Assembly: GCF_025370935.1 (NCBI RefSeq)
Contig: NC_133494.1
Coordinates: forward strand, 7,651,578-7,715,577
DNA length: 64,000 nt
Origin: Choristoneura fumiferana
Taxonomy: Eukaryota; Arthropoda; Insecta; Lepidoptera; Tortricidae
Direction of reading: 5' to 3'
The notes below the pieces were generated by a model. It did not search any database, was not told the DNA's origin, and saw only the letters and a list, made by a program, of their open reading frames with translations. Positions 44,271 to 53,799 of this stretch are shown piece by piece (position 1 is the stretch's first letter; every line of letters begins with the position of its first letter). The translations under genes and the position numbers were made by a program.

Positions 44271-44648
44271 TAAATAAATAAATAAATATCATGGAACACT
44301 TGACACCAATTGACCTAGTCCCAAACTAAGCAAAGCTTGTACAGTCACCAGCATTAATATCGGCCACAGCGGAGTGTGCAAAAATTCCGGCGCTAGAAAT
44401 AGAGTCGTATCAGATATTTATGCATGCTTGTCCTGTCAGATATCGGTGCTGGTGACTGTACTATGGATACTAGGTAACGGATAAACATACTTACATAGAT
44501 AAATACATACTTAAATACATATTAAACACCCAAGTCTCGAGAACAAACATTCGTATTATTCTTACAAATATCTGCCCCGGCAGAGAATCGAACCCGGAAC
44601 CTTGAGGTTCATAGTCAGGTTCTCTAACCACTAGGCCATCTGGTCGTC
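44271..44648 (-). repeat. SINE-A, reverse copy carrying a MITE
   Basis: From the (AAAT)n tail through TTGACACCAATTGACCTAGT, CTAGGTAACGGATAAACATA, ACCCAAGTCTCGAGAACAAA and a B box in reverse (GAATCGAACCC) to the head CTCTAACCACTAGGCCATCT GGTCGTC. It is interrupted at 44342-44458. Confidence 0.8.
44342..44458. mobile_element. 117 bp MITE inserted at TA in the SINE
   Basis: CAGTCACCAGCATTAATATC at the left is mirrored by GGTGCTGGTGACTG at the right, with AGATATC/GATATCTG also near the ends. Uninterrupted SINE-A (281-310 in reverse) reads AAGCTTGTACTATGGATACT; here AAGCTTGTA and TACTATGGATACT flank the insert, so one TA became two. This is the Tc1/mariner insertion mode. Confidence 0.85.
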
Positions 44649-44659
44649 AAAAAATGCAA

Positions 44660-45360
44660 AAAATGTTCGGTTCTGGCACTTTGCCGGCCGCTACCGCGAC
44701 ACGCTCGCTTCGCTCGCGCACTGAGGGTCGTAGTTCTACCTAACACTCCTCCTCGCTTCGCTCGTCGTCGTGCTTAATAGAATGCTTAATGCTACCTTAG
44801 TAGAATAGGTAGAAGCATCGAATTAAGGAACTGATCTATTTATTAGGTGACAGATCTATTATTTTGGTGATCGAATTTAGATGATCAAACTATAATTTAA
44901 GAAACAGGTTTACATTAATCTGATGACTCATACTTAGAGACAGTTTTGATTAATGTGATGATTAATATATTTCTTAGGGATATATATTATAATTAGGGTA
45001 TCGCAGTTTAGCGTCAAATCTAAATTTAAATGACACAAAATATAGTTCCCTTTATTATTTGGTGTTGTTTGCTAACCAGTACCTATTGCTACCACGGTCC
45101 GATTTACTCCCGTCTGTACAAATTGTTTAAGGAGGACCACTTATTCAGTCTAGACATTTGAGCGTTATTGCCGTATTTCGGTATTGACCCATTAAAGCTC
45201 GGAATAAGGACGTTCCCTAAGAGCGGACTTCAAGGTAATTCGCTATCAAAGCCATCTAAACGCTATGTTACTTGATTTTAATTTTATTATAGGTAGTTAT
45301 TGAAAATTTAGTGCTTCAAATTCAGACCTGTCATTAAATATTTCGTCGTAAGTTTATTAA
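44660..45360. other. Intron 3 sequence, nothing firmly recognised
   Basis: A patch with CGCTCGCTTCGCTCGCGCAC and CCTCGCTTCGCTCG (44700-44770) is simple GC-rich repeat-like sequence. Otherwise AT-rich and unassigned. Confidence 0.4.
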
Positions 45361-45364
45361 TGTA

Positions 45365-45511
45365 CAGTTGAACAAATTAAATCATGACCCAGGGTGGAAC
45401 CTTTTAATAATCAATTTCACTATGATTTCCTTGACAAAAGTATGACATTGTCAACATGACATTAGTAGCACAAAGATTCCACCCTGGGTCATGATTCAAT
45501 TTGTTCGACTG
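45365..45511. mobile_element. MITE of the CAGT group, TA-flanked
   Basis: CAGTTGAACAAATTAAATCA then TGACCCAGGGTGGAA is mirrored by TTCCACCCTGGGTCATGATT then CAATTTGTTCGACTG. TA flanks at 45363-45364 and 45512-45513. 147 bp, non-coding. Confidence 0.85.
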
Positions 45512-46212
45512 TACGTGTACGTACGTATTGAAAATTTTAGTAGTGAATTTAGCTTGTTAATCGTTTATGAATCAAGTCAGATTGGCGCTTTGGTGCGCAT
45601 GAACCATTTGAACCATATCCCACTTTGTTATTATCGCCTTATCGGAAATTAGATTAAGTTTGGCATGTGTCCAGCACAACTAATTGCTAATTAACTTTAT
45701 GTCTGTCTAACTTGTCGACACTAGACTTGGCACACGAATGCGCTAAAAGTTCACTAGAATTCTTTATAATTCGGTTGTCTGTCTGGCTAGTTTATTACGG
45801 TTATAGGTCCACGTGTTTGGCACTAGACTACGACCACACGTAATAATGTAGGTAGGTACATAGCATAATTTACAATTTATGTATAACATTAGGCTTCCTT
45901 TATTCACTCCATTTCATTTCAATGTGTCCTTGATTCAAAAGAAATTGTAGGTTGATAAAATAGAAAAAAAAATGGATGACATATTCGGGTTGATATGTCA
46001 AGACAAGAGGTTCACGGAAGAAAGGAAAAAGCACTAAACCATCACGGCTGTTTTTGCATTGCCAAGAGTGCAGTTCTTACATTTTGATGATGACAAACAT
46101 GGGAAAGAAGCGTTTGACAAGCGGCCTCCATGCTACATATTCACACGGTTTGATGCGTACATTCTGGCCCGAACCGAAATTTTACCAATTTGAGAGAGAC
46201 GATATAAAGTTC

Positions 46213-46355
46213 GGCCTATAGACCTGCAAAGAAAAAATCTTGCAAGTTGCAGTACATTGCGAGGCCGTAAAGCTCACGATTTTGTAGTGGCCAATCGAGC
46301 GCCGCAATATATTGCAACCGACTTGCATGATTTTTCTTGCAGATCTAAACTGGGC
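46213..46355. mobile_element. Foldback element with TTGCA-rich arms
   Basis: GACCTGCAAAGAAAAAATCT then TGCAAGTTGCAGTACATTGC opposes GCAATATATTGCAACCGACT then TGCATGATTTTTCTTGCAGATC. Arms of about 45 bp are imperfect and the spacer is about 40 bp. Confidence 0.55.
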
Positions 46356-46371
46356 TTAACTGTGCCACTTA

Positions 46372-46515
46372 TGTATTTAAGTATGTATCTATCTATATAA
46401 TTATATTTATCCGTTGCTTAGTACCCATAACACAAGCTTTGCTAAGCTTACTTTGGGACTAGGTCAATAAAATTGGTGTGAGTTGTCCCGTGATATTTAT
46501 TTATTATTTATTTAT
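46372..46515 (+). repeat. SINE-A, 5'-truncated, just upstream of exon 4
   Basis: It contains ATTTAAGTATGTATCTATCT, ATCCGTTGCTTAGTACCC, AAGCTTTGCTAAGCTTAC and a CCCGTGATATTTATTTATT tail. It ends about 100 bp before the exon 4 acceptor. It lacks the Pol III head. Confidence 0.8.
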
Positions 46516-46617
46516 AGTCAGCATTCTTTCAACCCTATTCATGACTACCAGTATTGTGCGCACTTCGTCAATAAACAGTACCCAACATCTAAAATATAGC
46601 AATCATTTTTTCGGCAG

Positions 46618-46795
46618 GAAGATATCAGCCCACGAGTTCGAGCGCGGCGGGTTGCTGAAACCTCTGGTGACAACTGTGGACGGCACACCCACCTTCCTGG
46701 GTGACCAGCCTGCGCACGCAGCGCCTTCGCGGCCACAGCGGCGATCGCGCCACGAGCTGAGACAGCTGGATGAAAAGGAACTCATATTTGAGCTG
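46618..46795 (+). CDS. Pde11: Pde11 coding exon 4 (residues 104-163), PKG-site exon
   Basis: The acceptor TTTTTTCGGCAG|G is preceded by a T-rich tract and the donor CTG|GTGAGT follows. Incoming phase is 2, outgoing 0. It encodes RKISAHEFERGGLLKPLV, TTVDGTPTFLGD, an Arg/Pro-rich linker and RHELRQLDEKELIFEL. RKIS.xEF.R.L.P(I/L)V..xGT..FL is the segment of vertebrate PDE5 that carries the PKG/PKA phosphorylation site (human Ser102); here it is Ser107. KELIFEL leads into the V-K-D-I that starts GAF-A in this family, which should be the first residues of the next exon. That exon was not found before 64000. The open frame extends upstream to 46478, but only through SINE and intron sequence. Confidence 0.92.
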
Positions 46796-47110
46796 GTGAG
46801 TCTACAAAAATCTCAGGCTTCGTACGCACTATGCGACTAACGGTGCGATTTAAGCGCGCCGTCTCTTTCTCAAGCGATACTTTGAAGAGAGACGACACAC
46901 TGAAAACGAGCGGCTAATTGCAAAATGCGTACGTAGCCTTAGTGCCCTTTCTTATGTGTGAGCCTACAATAGCACATTATTACCTAAAACTGAAAGTAAG
47001 CAATCGCTGGCTTCGTATTATTAAACCGACTCGCACCAGCCCTTATAGCGAATGTAGTGTGATTTCCAACAACAACAAACCAAAACAATAGTTGAAAATG
47101 TAACTGACAC
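46796..47110. other. Start of Pde11 intron 4
   Basis: The intron begins at 46796 and runs past the window end. No following exon with a VKDI-type start was recognised in the remaining 17 kb, although short exons could be missed by eye. Confidence 0.5.
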
Positions 47111-47113
47111 TTG

Positions 47114-47762
47114 CTCAGGGACTATCAATGCAACTACTCGTATGCCGACAAAATGGTACAATAAAAAATTTTAAAAAAAATTTTTTTAGGGTACCTACCT
47201 ACCTTCCCGCGTGGGAACTATGGCCCAAGCCCTCTTGTTCTAAGAGGAGGCCTGTGCCCAGCAGTGGGACGTATATAGGCTGGGATGACCTATGACCTAT
47301 GACCTACCTCCCAGAGACGTAATGGGGGTGAATTTTTTTTCTCATCCAACCCTATAGTGTGGGGTATCGTTGGATATGTCTTTTAGGGGGTTGCTTAAAC
47401 GATTTTTCGATTCAGTGATTTACTTGCAAAATATTCAACTTTAAAGTGCAAATTTTCATTAAAATCGAGCGTCTCCCTCTAAAATCTAAAACGGTGCGTG
47501 GAAAATTAAAAAAAAAAAACAGGATGGTAGTAAGTATATCAAACTCACAAGGATAACTATAACGGTTGTTCTCTTGAGAATTGAGTAAATAGCAGCCTAA
47601 GGTACAAAACATACCTACCTAAACTAGGCATATTCCGTACAAAATACGAAATCCTTAGAAAAATATTACTTATATTTTTCGTAGTGGAGTTTTTTCGTTA
47701 CTTAGTTTTTCCTTAACGGAACCCTAATTCGGGCGTGTCCGACACGCTCTTGACCGGTTTTT
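47114..47762 (-). repeat. Rep-1 element, reverse copy, interrupted by SINE-B
   Basis: In + orientation it shows GACTATCAATGC, GCCGACAAAATGGTACAAT, AGACGTAATGGGGGTGAAT, ACGGAACCCTAATTCGGGCG and GTGTCCGACACGCTCTTGAC then CGGTTTTT. The SINE-B 3' end at 47205-47301 splits the stretch that reads AGGGTACCTCCC-like in the other copies. Confidence 0.7.
47205..47301 (+). repeat. SINE-B 3' end inserted in Rep-1
   Basis: TCCCGCGTGGGAACTATGGC, AAGAGGAGGCCTGTGCCCAG, CAGTGGGACGTATATAGGCT and a (GACCTAT)n tail. ACCTACCT lies on both sides (47197-47204 and 47302-47309), a probable 8 bp target duplication. Confidence 0.7.
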
Positions 47763-48069
47763 GTTTTGTTTTGATTGACCGCCAACAATGCACTTCGCCT
47801 TCTAATACATCGTTATCAATGAAAACTTACAAAATAAAATCGGTCTGAAAGTGATTTAACGTTTTTGTGGAACAGTTGCGCAACTTATATTGTAGGCACT
47901 TTTAATGGTTGTTGTGGACAAGAACTTTGTTACAGACAAGACTTGATCATGTCGGGTTGCTGTAAAACATTTTATTTTTATCGTCATCGTTGGATCCTAT
48001 CCGAAAGGGAAATAAATTACAGTTTTAGTCGCTGTCTCAATATTGTATGATATTTCCAAGCAAAACATC

Positions 48070-48805
48070 TGAAATGTTCATCATCATCATCATCATCATC
48101 ATCAGCCGGAAGTCGTCCACTGCTGGACAATGAACGACAACACGCCACTTGCATCCACCGGTTTCCCGCTACTCTCACGATGTCGTCAGTCCACCTGGTG
48201 GGAGGCCTGCAAACGCTTCGTCTTCCGGTTCGTGGTCGCCACTCGAGGACTTTTCTCCCCCAACGGTTATCTGTTCTTCGAGCGATGTGGCCTGCCCATT
48301 GCCACTTCAATTTGCATATTTTTCCAGCTATGTCTGTGACTTTAGTTCTTCGACGAATTTCCGTATTCCGGATTCTATCGCGCAAAGAAACTCCAAGCAT
48401 AGCTCTCTCCATAGCTCGTTGCGTGACTCTGAGCCTTTCTAAGAGGCCAACGGTCAAGGACCACGTCTCAGCGCCATAAGTCATCACTGGCAACACACTC
48501 TGGTCCAAGACTCTAGTCTTCAGGCACTGCGGAATATTGGACGAGAAGACATCACGAAGTTTCCCGAACGCTGCCCATCCGAGTTGGATTCTTCGGGCGA
48601 CCTCTTTGTCGAAGTTGGACCTACCCAACTGGACAACTTGTCCAAGGTAAACATAGTGGTCAACAACTTCGAGTGCATCGATCCCAACGATAACCGGCAC
48701 ACGGGTGTGATCATGGACATTTGACATGATTTTAGTCTTGTCCATGTTCATGTGTCTGAAATGTTGCACTCGAGCAAATGCTGGACAACATAAATACATA
48801 CACAT
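48070..48805 (-). pseudogene. RTE-type LINE: C-terminal part of the reverse-transcriptase polyprotein, 5'-truncated
   Basis: The minus-strand frame (48017-48805, 262 codons) begins near HMNMDKTKIMSN and carries VDHYVYLGQVV, ARRIQLGWAAFGKL, VLDQSVLPVMTYGAETWSLT, AMERAMLGVSLRDRIRNTEI, KLKWQWAGHIARR and GRRSVCRPPTRWTDDIV. This order (YLG, GAETW, MLGVSLRDR.RN..IR, WAGHIAR, RW.DD) is the post-catalytic region of RTE-clade LINE proteins. The endonuclease and the catalytic YxDD region are missing. The last residues DDDDDDDD are not protein: they are the (GAT)n 3' tail read through. The true end is near the CCAGCAGTGGACGAC block. The copy is inactive, though this frame is intact and so fairly young. 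Confidence 0.85.
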
Positions 48806-48809
48806 ACCT

Positions 48810-49000
48810 GATAATCAGAAAATGATACGTCATTCAGTTATTGTTGTATATGAGCTGATTAAAAGCATCAGGGATCGCATTAGTACATCAGTAGATCACA
48901 AGATTAATCCGCTCTCCGCTACAGTAGCAACATATTCACGGGTATGAGCATCAAAATGACCATTAAAACGTCAATTTACAAAATAGAATCGAGTGTTGGC
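48810..49000. other. Intron 4 sequence, nothing recognised
   Basis: Short spacer between the LINE fragment and the GC-rich block. Confidence 0.4.
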
Positions 49001-49014
49001 TTACGTGTGTACAA

Positions 49015-49320
49015 TTTAGGCCCCCGCCGGGCGCAGGCCGGGGTCAGCCGATAAAGCGGCGGGCCCGCCTTGATAATTAAATGTAAACAACGCCACCGTA
49101 ACAATGTTTGAGCGGATAGGCCATGACAATTAAAAACTTCTTCAGATACGTTGACCGCGTTTTTCGCGAGGTCCTTGACCTGTGTCTAAGTATAATCAAA
49201 GTTCAAGCTGCCGCGTATCCAAATCTCTATTGGTCAGGCGATGGTCTTCGAAATGCCTCCCGACGATGGACGCACGGTTGTCCTTTAACATTAAATGTGA
49301 CGCGTACATATTAACAGGCT
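49015..49320. promoter_or_regulatory. GC-rich, repeat-free intronic block (candidate regulatory element)
   Basis: CCCCCGCCGGGCGCAGGCCG, GATAAAGCGGCGGGCCCGCC and a following unique stretch to about 49315 stand out in an AT-rich intron without matching any repeat here. A 63-codon frame (49123-49314) overlaps but lacks splice sites. Conserved enhancers often look like this; conservation was not tested. Confidence 0.25.
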
Positions 49321-49783
49321 ACTAAACACGTTTTCAAATGAATACTGAAAATTCACGATGTTTTTTTTTCTCAACAATGGTCATATAAGGTCGATAGCAA
49401 CAACTCTGTCAAAGTTATAATCAAACTCGCTCTAGCGACGGGCTTGTCAAAAGTAGTTATTAACAACTCCCTGGTGTCAGCAGATAGAGTTATTCTGGAG
49501 GTGAATAAACTGTTGTTAGGTTCGCTCTTAATATCATCTGAATTGTACGTACGTGCTCAGGAAATAACACGAGTAGATCAACATTGAGTAAGCAAAAGTA
49601 AATATTTTTTTGTTTATAATTTGCATTTGTAAGATATTATCTTATTCTTGGGAATCTTGGGATTTGTCCGGATTACACCAGATTTCAATTTTTTTTTTCA
49701 CCCTATTTCAGTTGTTAGTACAAGTGGGTATTATTTTTTAACGCAGTTTGTTCATGCGTAAACTTGATATAGTTGGTAAATAA

Positions 49784-50872
49784 TCCTACTAATATTATAA
49801 ATGTGAAAGTTTGTGAGTGAGTGAGTGAGTATGTTTGTTACTTCTTCACGCTGAAACAGCTGGACGGGTTTGGATGAAATTTGGCGAAAAGTTAGTTTAT
49901 AGGCTACTTTTTGTCCCGATATTCCTACGGGATAGGGATAATATTTTGAAATAATAACCGCTGGGCTTAGAGTCATGAAATTTGGTATGTAGGTAGCTAA
50001 ACGTCTGGAATAACACGTAAGCGACTTTTTGACCCGATATACCTAGGGATAAAATCTCGAAATAACAACCACTGGGTTTAGAGCCATGAAATTTGGTGTG
50101 TATTTTTTGGTATGTTTAGTAGCTGGACCTCTGGAATAACACATAGGCTATTTTTTACCCCGATATTCCCATGGGATAGGGATAAAATCTTGAAATAATA
50201 ACCGCTGAGTTTAGAGTCATGAAATTTGGTATGTAGGTAGCTGGATGTCTAGAAAAAATACATAGACGACTTTTTGACCCGATATTCCCACTGGATACCT
50301 AGGTATAAAATGTCGAAATAACAACCGCTGGTCTTAGAGGCATGAAATTTGGTATGTAGGTAGCTGGACGTCTGTAATAACACATACGCTACTTTTTATC
50401 CCGATATTCCCACGGGATAGTTTTGTAACTAAGGGACCCCATACATCCCTGTATTATTATTATTTTGTATTTTTTTCTTTAATTGTATACTGTAGTTTTT
50501 AAGTATTTTATTTGTACTTAATTATTTTATTTTGAAAAATGACTCTGCCAAGGTTCTTGCGGCGCATTCTTCTTGGCAATGATGGTCTTTCCGAAAGCGC
50601 TGGTAGTTTAAATAATGACGTGTAAAAGTGCCCATTGCGGCCTATTTGCTGAATAAATGATTTGAATTTGAATTTGGATAGGGATTTTTTTTTAAATTTC
50701 AGCACTGGGCTTAGAGTCTTGAATTTTGTACAGTTTTTCACAACACAACCTCAATGAAGACCACGAAATCAATTTTGGAAATTTCCAGGGGAATTTTGTA
50801 AAATCCCGAAAATTTCAATTGCAACTACCAGACCGAATAGTTTACGCGTGCGAAACCGCGGGTAAAAGCTAG
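49784..50872 (+). mobile_element. Helitron-like element with tandem units and a nested LINE end
   Basis: TCCTACTAATATTATAAATG starts it and GGTAAAAGCTAG ends it, between A (49783) and T (50873). Repeated blocks AACCGCTGGGCTTAGAGTCA, TGAAATTTGGTATGTAGGTA and CCCGATATTCCCACGGGATA recur near 49961, 50068, 50204, 50326 and 50703, about 110-135 bp apart. The 3' end has ACGCGTGCGAAACCGCGGGT. The fourth spacing is enlarged by the insertion at 50421-50675. No helicase frame. Confidence 0.75.
50421..50675 (+). mobile_element. 5'-truncated LINE end with 6 bp target duplication
   Basis: The insert starts TTTTGTAACTAAGGGACCCC and ends GAATAAATGATTTGAATTTG then AATTT, a simple-repeat tail. GGATAG is present on both sides (50415-50420 and 50676-50681). 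It contains GGCGCATTCTTCTTGGCAAT and AGTGCCCATTGCGGCC. Only the 3' UTR is present, so the clade is uncertain. Confidence 0.7.
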
Positions 50873-50982
50873 TAGATAATATATTTTGGCACAAACAAGA
50901 CATTATTTGAACTATCGTGCTGCTAACAGCTCATCATGTTTCTTCAAAACATTACGCGCCACTTTCGTTATTAAATTGATAT

Positions 50983-51333
50983 TATTAATTAACTGAAGAG
51001 TTGGTTTAACATATACCTTTTTTTTTATTTGACTGGATGGCAAACGAACAAGTGGGGCTCCTGATGGTAAGAGATCACCACCGCCCCTAGGCATCTTCAA
51101 CACCAGGGGGATTGCAGATGCGTTGCCAACCTAGAGGCCTAAGATGGAATACCTCGCGTGCCAGGAATTTCACCGGCTGTCTTACTCTCCACGCCGAAAC
51201 ACAACAGTGCAAGCACTGCTGCTTCGCGGCAGGATTAGCGAGCAAGGCGGTGGTAGCATTTCAGGCGAACCTTGCACAAGGTCCTATCACCTGTAATAAT
51301 AATATTATTCATTCACTGAAGAGTTGGTTTAAC
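50983..51333 (+). repeat. Rep-3 element between long direct repeats
   Basis: GACTGGATGGCAAACGAACA, GGGGCTCCTGATGG, GATCACCACCGCCCCTAGGC, TTACTCTCCACGCCGAAACA and CTTGCACAAGGTCCTATCAC mark Rep-3. The flanks ACTGAAGAGTTGGTTTAAC at 50992-51010 and 51315-51333 are identical, and similarity extends further left (ATATTATTMATT). They are either a long target duplication or part of the element itself, because a weaker form follows the copy at 56305. Confidence 0.65.
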
Positions 51334-51339
51334 TTAACA

Positions 51340-52510
51340 TAATCTACTTGATTGCTTAGACTTCTTCTTAGTCATACGGTCACTTAACACTTAAATTGTT
51401 ATTGTCATGCATGAAATGTAATATCACTTTTAACGTTGTCATCGAATGACAGGTAATACTGAAACGTGTTTACAGTTGTGTTTGGTAGCTGTTGCTACGT
51501 CTCGAATTTACGTGTAAATGTACTTTTTGTTTAGGCAACATGTTTGTCATTAATTAATTGAAGTAGTAATATTATGGCAAAAGGAATACGGCGAAATACA
51601 CTTAGTAAAACGTAATTCATTGAAAGCAGTTAGATGATAAATTTAGTTTTAGTTATTGTTGTGTGCTCTTACAGTGTGAGGGACTGGATTATGTAATCTA
51701 CTTGCCCTAATCAACAATAATGACCATAGGGACATGTCTCTATTGGGAGGGTGCGAAGTACTAGTTGGGGGTGACGAAATATATCGCAATCTATGGCCAA
51801 AAGTAGAAATAATTCTGGCTCTGTCATCCTGTCATACTCATATGAATCTGTCATTAACAAAACAAATTTGTATAGACTTTAACTACCTAATTTTAGTAAT
51901 AAATGTTTGTGTTATGATGCGAGCTTGAATTATTGAACACTGTTTTGTTCTTAATTCCTCTACATCTCGGACATGTCCAGCAACAATTTTCCTTCTGAAA
52001 CGGTTTGTGGTTGAAATTTTATATTGAGTGATACTCACAAAACCGGTCTTCAAAATGATACTCATTTTGATCTGAAAACGATATTTAATTTATTAATAGC
52101 GATATAAGAACAATTATATAATTTTACTTTTATTCAAAGAAACCAATAAGATAGCTTTATCTTTTCGTTTTACAGTAAAAGTACAACTAAACATGAAGTA
52201 AACAAACCCTGACATAACGAAAATAAAACACACTTTTTCAATAAATTTTACTTACTTCATTTAATTAATGACCAAAAATGAATTCACAGCCTTTTTTTCC
52301 ACCCAAATCACGGTATCACAGTAATTTTGTATTATAAATTAATACGTTATAGGTTTGATTTTTGTCACAATGTCGCGATGAAATTTCAAAACGTCAGAGC
52401 ATCAGAGCCATAAAAGTTGCGGACGCTAGTTGGCGCTGATGTCGTGCACAGAGCCAATACTTCGTACGTAGAGCAAAATTGGAATCTTGCCGTCCCGCTG
52501 ACGCTAATAT
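51340..52510. other. Intron 4 sequence, nothing recognised
   Basis: AT-rich, with chance frames only. Confidence 0.4.
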
Positions 52511-52515
52511 GATTT

Positions 52516-53272
52516 TCATCACACTTGCTCGTCAATGATGTTATTCCATGCCTGTATACTAACGGACAATGGCCTCAATTGTTCACGCGGGAATTATGGA
52601 TTTACGTACAGTTTTTCTTCTCAAGGGAGTTATGACTTTAGTTTTAAAAAGTAAGTAGTAGGTTAGGTACGTCATTTCAGACGAGGTTTCAAGTTAGCCA
52701 ACGTTTTATTTAAGTCTTTAAAATTTAGCTTTAACCCAATTTTACACCATAAAAAATTCCACGCATCATGAAACTTCGTTATTTTTAAATTTATATCAAA
52801 ATGTTTTGCAATAATTTAAGGAAATATTTTTTTAGCATGTTGAAATAATTAGCTTAGCATTATCTATGGTAGACTCGAAAAAAGTGACAATCAAGGGTCT
52901 ACTACGCAATTTGAAAACAGATGTTCGTATCGTTTTGTTGACGCAAATATTATTTAATACGAGATTGAGAGGGACGGTACGATACGAACTTCGATTTTTG
53001 AATTTTGTTGTAGCCCCCTATATTGGCGGGTAGCCATTATTTTATTTAGTTGTTTTTCTTAGCGTCTTTCTTATGCCGAGCTGCGAAGTGTTTAGACACA
53101 AAATAATTTCGTTTTTTGCATATTTTTCTCGCAATGTGATGGAAATCATTGTGTGTATCCGGCGACGGGCTTCTAATACACTCTCGTTAGTAATCGCCTT
53201 CTTACGCCCCTTAATGCACAATGTACTATTAATACGAGAGTGAGAAGAACGGTACGATACGAACTTCGATTT
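52516..53272 (+). repeat. Rep-4 element, uninterrupted copy
   Basis: It runs from CACACTTGCTCGTCAATGAT through CGTATCGTTTTGTTGACGCA, AATATTATTTAATACGAG, GCGTCTTTCTTATGCCGAGC and CTTACGCCCCTTAATGCAC to CGATACGAACTTCGATTTTC. It supplies the empty site for the Helitron-like insertion at 18730-20305. Internal short inverted blocks (GTTCGTATCG / CGATACGAAC) recur. Confidence 0.75.
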
Positions 53273-53562
53273 TCGTAGTAGCTCCCCAGTAATGACCATA
53301 GGGACTGCGCCGCGGGCGTGTCCGTGTTTGATAAACGATGCGTACGCGCCGGTGCACACGTACCGGCCGCAGATAGCATCGTTTATCTACTTTTGCTTTA
53401 TAAATTTGTAGCGATTTTTCGTGGTTGTTAAGGTACAATTTCGTAGACGCAGCAGCAGACGATGTGTCGCCGCTTCTCTATTGTTTATCCGTATATTTTT
53501 TTACTAACGATTTTATGTCATCTCTGAATTCCTCATCGTCTAACACTAATAGAATCTCGTCC

Positions 53563-53660
53563 TGTATACGTCCCACTGTAGGTCGCAGGACTCCTCTCAG
53601 AATGAGAGGGCTTGAGCTGTAGTTTCCTTCACGATATTTTCCTTCACAGTGAGTCACACA
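53563..53660 (-). repeat. SINE-B-related fragment, reverse
   Basis: CCTGTATACGTCCCACTGTA, GGACTCCTCTCAGAATGAGA and TTCACGATATTTTCCTTCAC are a decayed reversed SINE-B 3' half. Confidence 0.55.
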
Positions 53661-53751
53661 AATTTATAATTATTCCAAATTTAAAGATGAAAATTAAAAT
53701 AATGCTTTAAACTGTTCACAAATACGTGCTTAAGAAAGTAATTCGTCATAA

Positions 53752-53795
53752 GCATCATCATATCAGCCGTCGGACGTCCACTGTTGGACAAAGAA
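53752..53795 (-). mobile_element. RTE-type LINE tail, reverse
   Basis: CATCATATCAGCCGTCGGAC then GTCCACTGTTGGACAAAG mirrors the 3' end at 48076-48130. Only the terminal bases are present. Confidence 0.5.
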
Positions 53796-53799
53796 AAAA

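Noticed and set aside
37089..46795. Naming the gene PDE5 or Pde6 rather than Pde11
   Set aside because: The N-terminal segment is shared across the clade and the RKIS motif is PDE5-like, but the closest remembered insect protein with HEFERGGLLKP and DEKELIFEL blocks is fly Pde11. The catalytic domain, outside the window, would decide.
48130..48479. Several + strand frames of 69-99 codons
   Set aside because: Antisense shadows of the RTE-type LINE frame.
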